Below the pieces are notes generated by a model that searched no databases, had not been told where the DNA came from, and was given only the letters and a program-made list of their open reading frames with translations. Shown piece by piece: positions 4,410-5,198 of a stretch of 5,198 bases of DNA. The position numbers were made by a program, and so were the translations under genes. Position 1 is the first letter of the stretch; every line of letters starts with the position of its first letter. This DNA is from Actinomycetales bacterium (GTDB lineage: Bacteria; Actinomycetota; Actinomycetes; Actinomycetales; BWSM-131). The stretch spans positions 1 through 5,198 of the forward strand of contig JASBSH010000330.1 in the NCBI GenBank assembly GCA_030149025.1. The letters are read 5' to 3'.

Positions 4410-5198
4410 TCACGGGTTCGCCTCGGCCAGGGCGTCGAGCAGCGCCTCGGCGGCCTCGGCCTTCAGTCGTCCGCTGGCGATCGCCCGCTGTGCGGCGGCG
4501 CGGGCCAGGGCACGGTAGGTCGCGAGGACGTCGGCGGCGTCGGTCCTCGCCGCGACCGCGGCGATCGTGTCCCGGTGGGCCGTCACGGTGCCGGCGTCGC
4601 CACGAGCGACGGGTCCTGTCAGCGCGTCGTCCCCGCGCTGCAGGGCGTTGTCGAGCGCCGCCTCGAGGAGCGGCCTGAGCAGCCGGTCGGTCTGGTCCAC
4701 ACCGGCCTCGCGCAGCAGCTGGGCGGCCTGGGCCACGAGCGTGACGAGGTGGTTCGACCCGTGTGCGAGCGCGGCGTGGTACAGCGGCCGCATCTCCTCG
4801 GCCACGACCACGGGCTCCGCGCCCATCTCCACCACCAGCGCCTCGGCCACAGGGAGCACCGGCCCCGGAGCGGTGACACCGAAACAGCAGTCCGCCAGCC
4901 GCGCCACGTCGATCGACGTGCCGGTGAAGGTCATGGCCGGGTGCAGCGCCAGCGGTATCGCGCCCTGTCGCAGCGCCGGTGACAGCACACCGACCCCGTA
5001 GCGACCGGAGGTGTGCACCACCAGCTGACCGGTCTGCCAGGCACCTGTCGTGGCGAGCCCCTCGACGAGACCGGGCAGCGCGTCGTCCGGCACCGCGAGC
5101 AGCACCAGCTCGGCACGCCTCACGACCTCGGGCACTTCGAGCACGGGCACCCCGGGCAGCATCGTGTCGATCCGCTCGATGCTGGCCTGCGACACCCC
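4410..5198 (-). CDS. DUF2520 Rossmann-like protein, C-terminal 263 codons (start outside the window)
   Basis: This matches the DUF2520 family (Rossmann-like N-terminus plus an all-helical C-terminal domain of the 6-phosphogluconate dehydrogenase type), as in the gene next to panC in M. tuberculosis (Rv3603c). The fragment begins inside the Rossmann fold: SQASIERIDTMLPG, then RRAELVLLAVPDDAL, then HTSGRYG and the family hallmark LALHPAMTFTG. The helical domain carries YHAALAHGSNHLVTLV. The glycine-rich dinucleotide motif should lie beyond 5198. GTG at 5195 is in frame but is not the true start, because the preceding strand of the fold is missing. The stop is at 4410-4412. Members are often annotated as putative oxidoreductases; the substrate is not known. 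The constant link with panC suggests a role around pantothenate/CoA metabolism, which is inference only. Confidence 0.9.
   Translation of the reverse strand, partial: GVSQASIERIDTMLPGVPVLEVPEVVRRAELVLLAVPDDALPGLVEGLATTGAWQTGQLVVHTSGRYGVGVLSPALRQGAIPLALHPAMTFTGTSIDVARLADCCFGVTAPGPVLPVAEALVVEMGAEPVVVAEEMRPLYHAALAHGSNHLVTLVAQAAQLLREAGVDQTDRLLRPLLEAALDNALQRGDDALTGPVARGDAGTVTAHRDTIAAVAARTDAADVLATYRALARAAAQRAIASGRLKAEAAEALLDALAEANP

Noticed and set aside
4101..4982. Plus-strand 293-codon open frame opposite panC and the DUF2520 gene
   Set aside because: It is a shadow of two real minus-strand genes, with no ribosome binding site or recognisable domain.

Overview
This is a high-GC actinobacterial chromosome segment. 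The synteny and protein sequences suggest a Pseudonocardiales/Mycobacteriales-type organism; the genus is inferred, not proven. Five protein-coding genes of recognised family or position, and one small membrane protein gene, lie on the minus strand. In transcription order they are: a DUF2520 Rossmann-fold protein (start outside the window), panC (pantothenate synthetase), lysS (class II lysyl-tRNA synthetase), a small single-pass membrane protein, lsr2 (xenogeneic silencer/nucleoid protein), and clpC (Clp ATPase, only the first 109 codons in the window). This matches the Mycobacterium tuberculosis order Rv3603c-panC-panD-coaX-Rv3599c-lysS-lsr2-clpC1, except that panD and coaX are absent between panC and lysS. 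Those two genes are only 10 bases apart here.

Region by region. 4410-5198: DUF2520 protein, C-terminal 263 codons. 3461-4324: panC, complete. 1942-3450: lysS, complete, followed directly by a three-copy 13-bp tandem repeat that can fold into terminator-like hairpins. 1642-1833: 63-residue membrane protein with no Shine-Dalgarno but a -10-like hexamer six bases before the ATG, suggesting a leaderless mRNA. 1500-1641: lsr2 control region with a recognisable promoter, two palindromes and a good ribosome binding site. 1161-1499: lsr2, followed by a strong hairpin terminator.

The 833-bp gap between lsr2 and clpC (328-1160) is the accessory part of the window. Its lsr2-proximal end holds the terminator and a 68-bp imperfect inverted repeat that looks like a dispersed element. 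Its middle is mostly featureless apart from short tandem repeats. On the plus strand at 560-724 lies a gene scar: the first ~19 codons of a LutA-like (lactate utilisation) protein fused in frame to the last ~33 codons of a LutC-like protein. This is what remains if a lutABC operon is internally deleted. Between the scar and clpC is a probable clpC control region: a GGAAC-N18-GTTG promoter of the SigR/SigH type and a GTTCGC-N5-GCG ClgR-type site, followed by an inverted repeat and a good Shine-Dalgarno.

Functionally the genes are housekeeping ones: coenzyme A precursor synthesis (PanC), translation (LysS), chromosome organisation and silencing of foreign DNA (Lsr2), and regulated proteolysis (ClpC). 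I see no CRISPR array, transposase, tRNA, or convincing new defence or biosynthetic system. The most unusual items are the lutA-lutC fusion scar, the missing panD-coaX pair, and the regulatory and repeat content of the lsr2-clpC gap.
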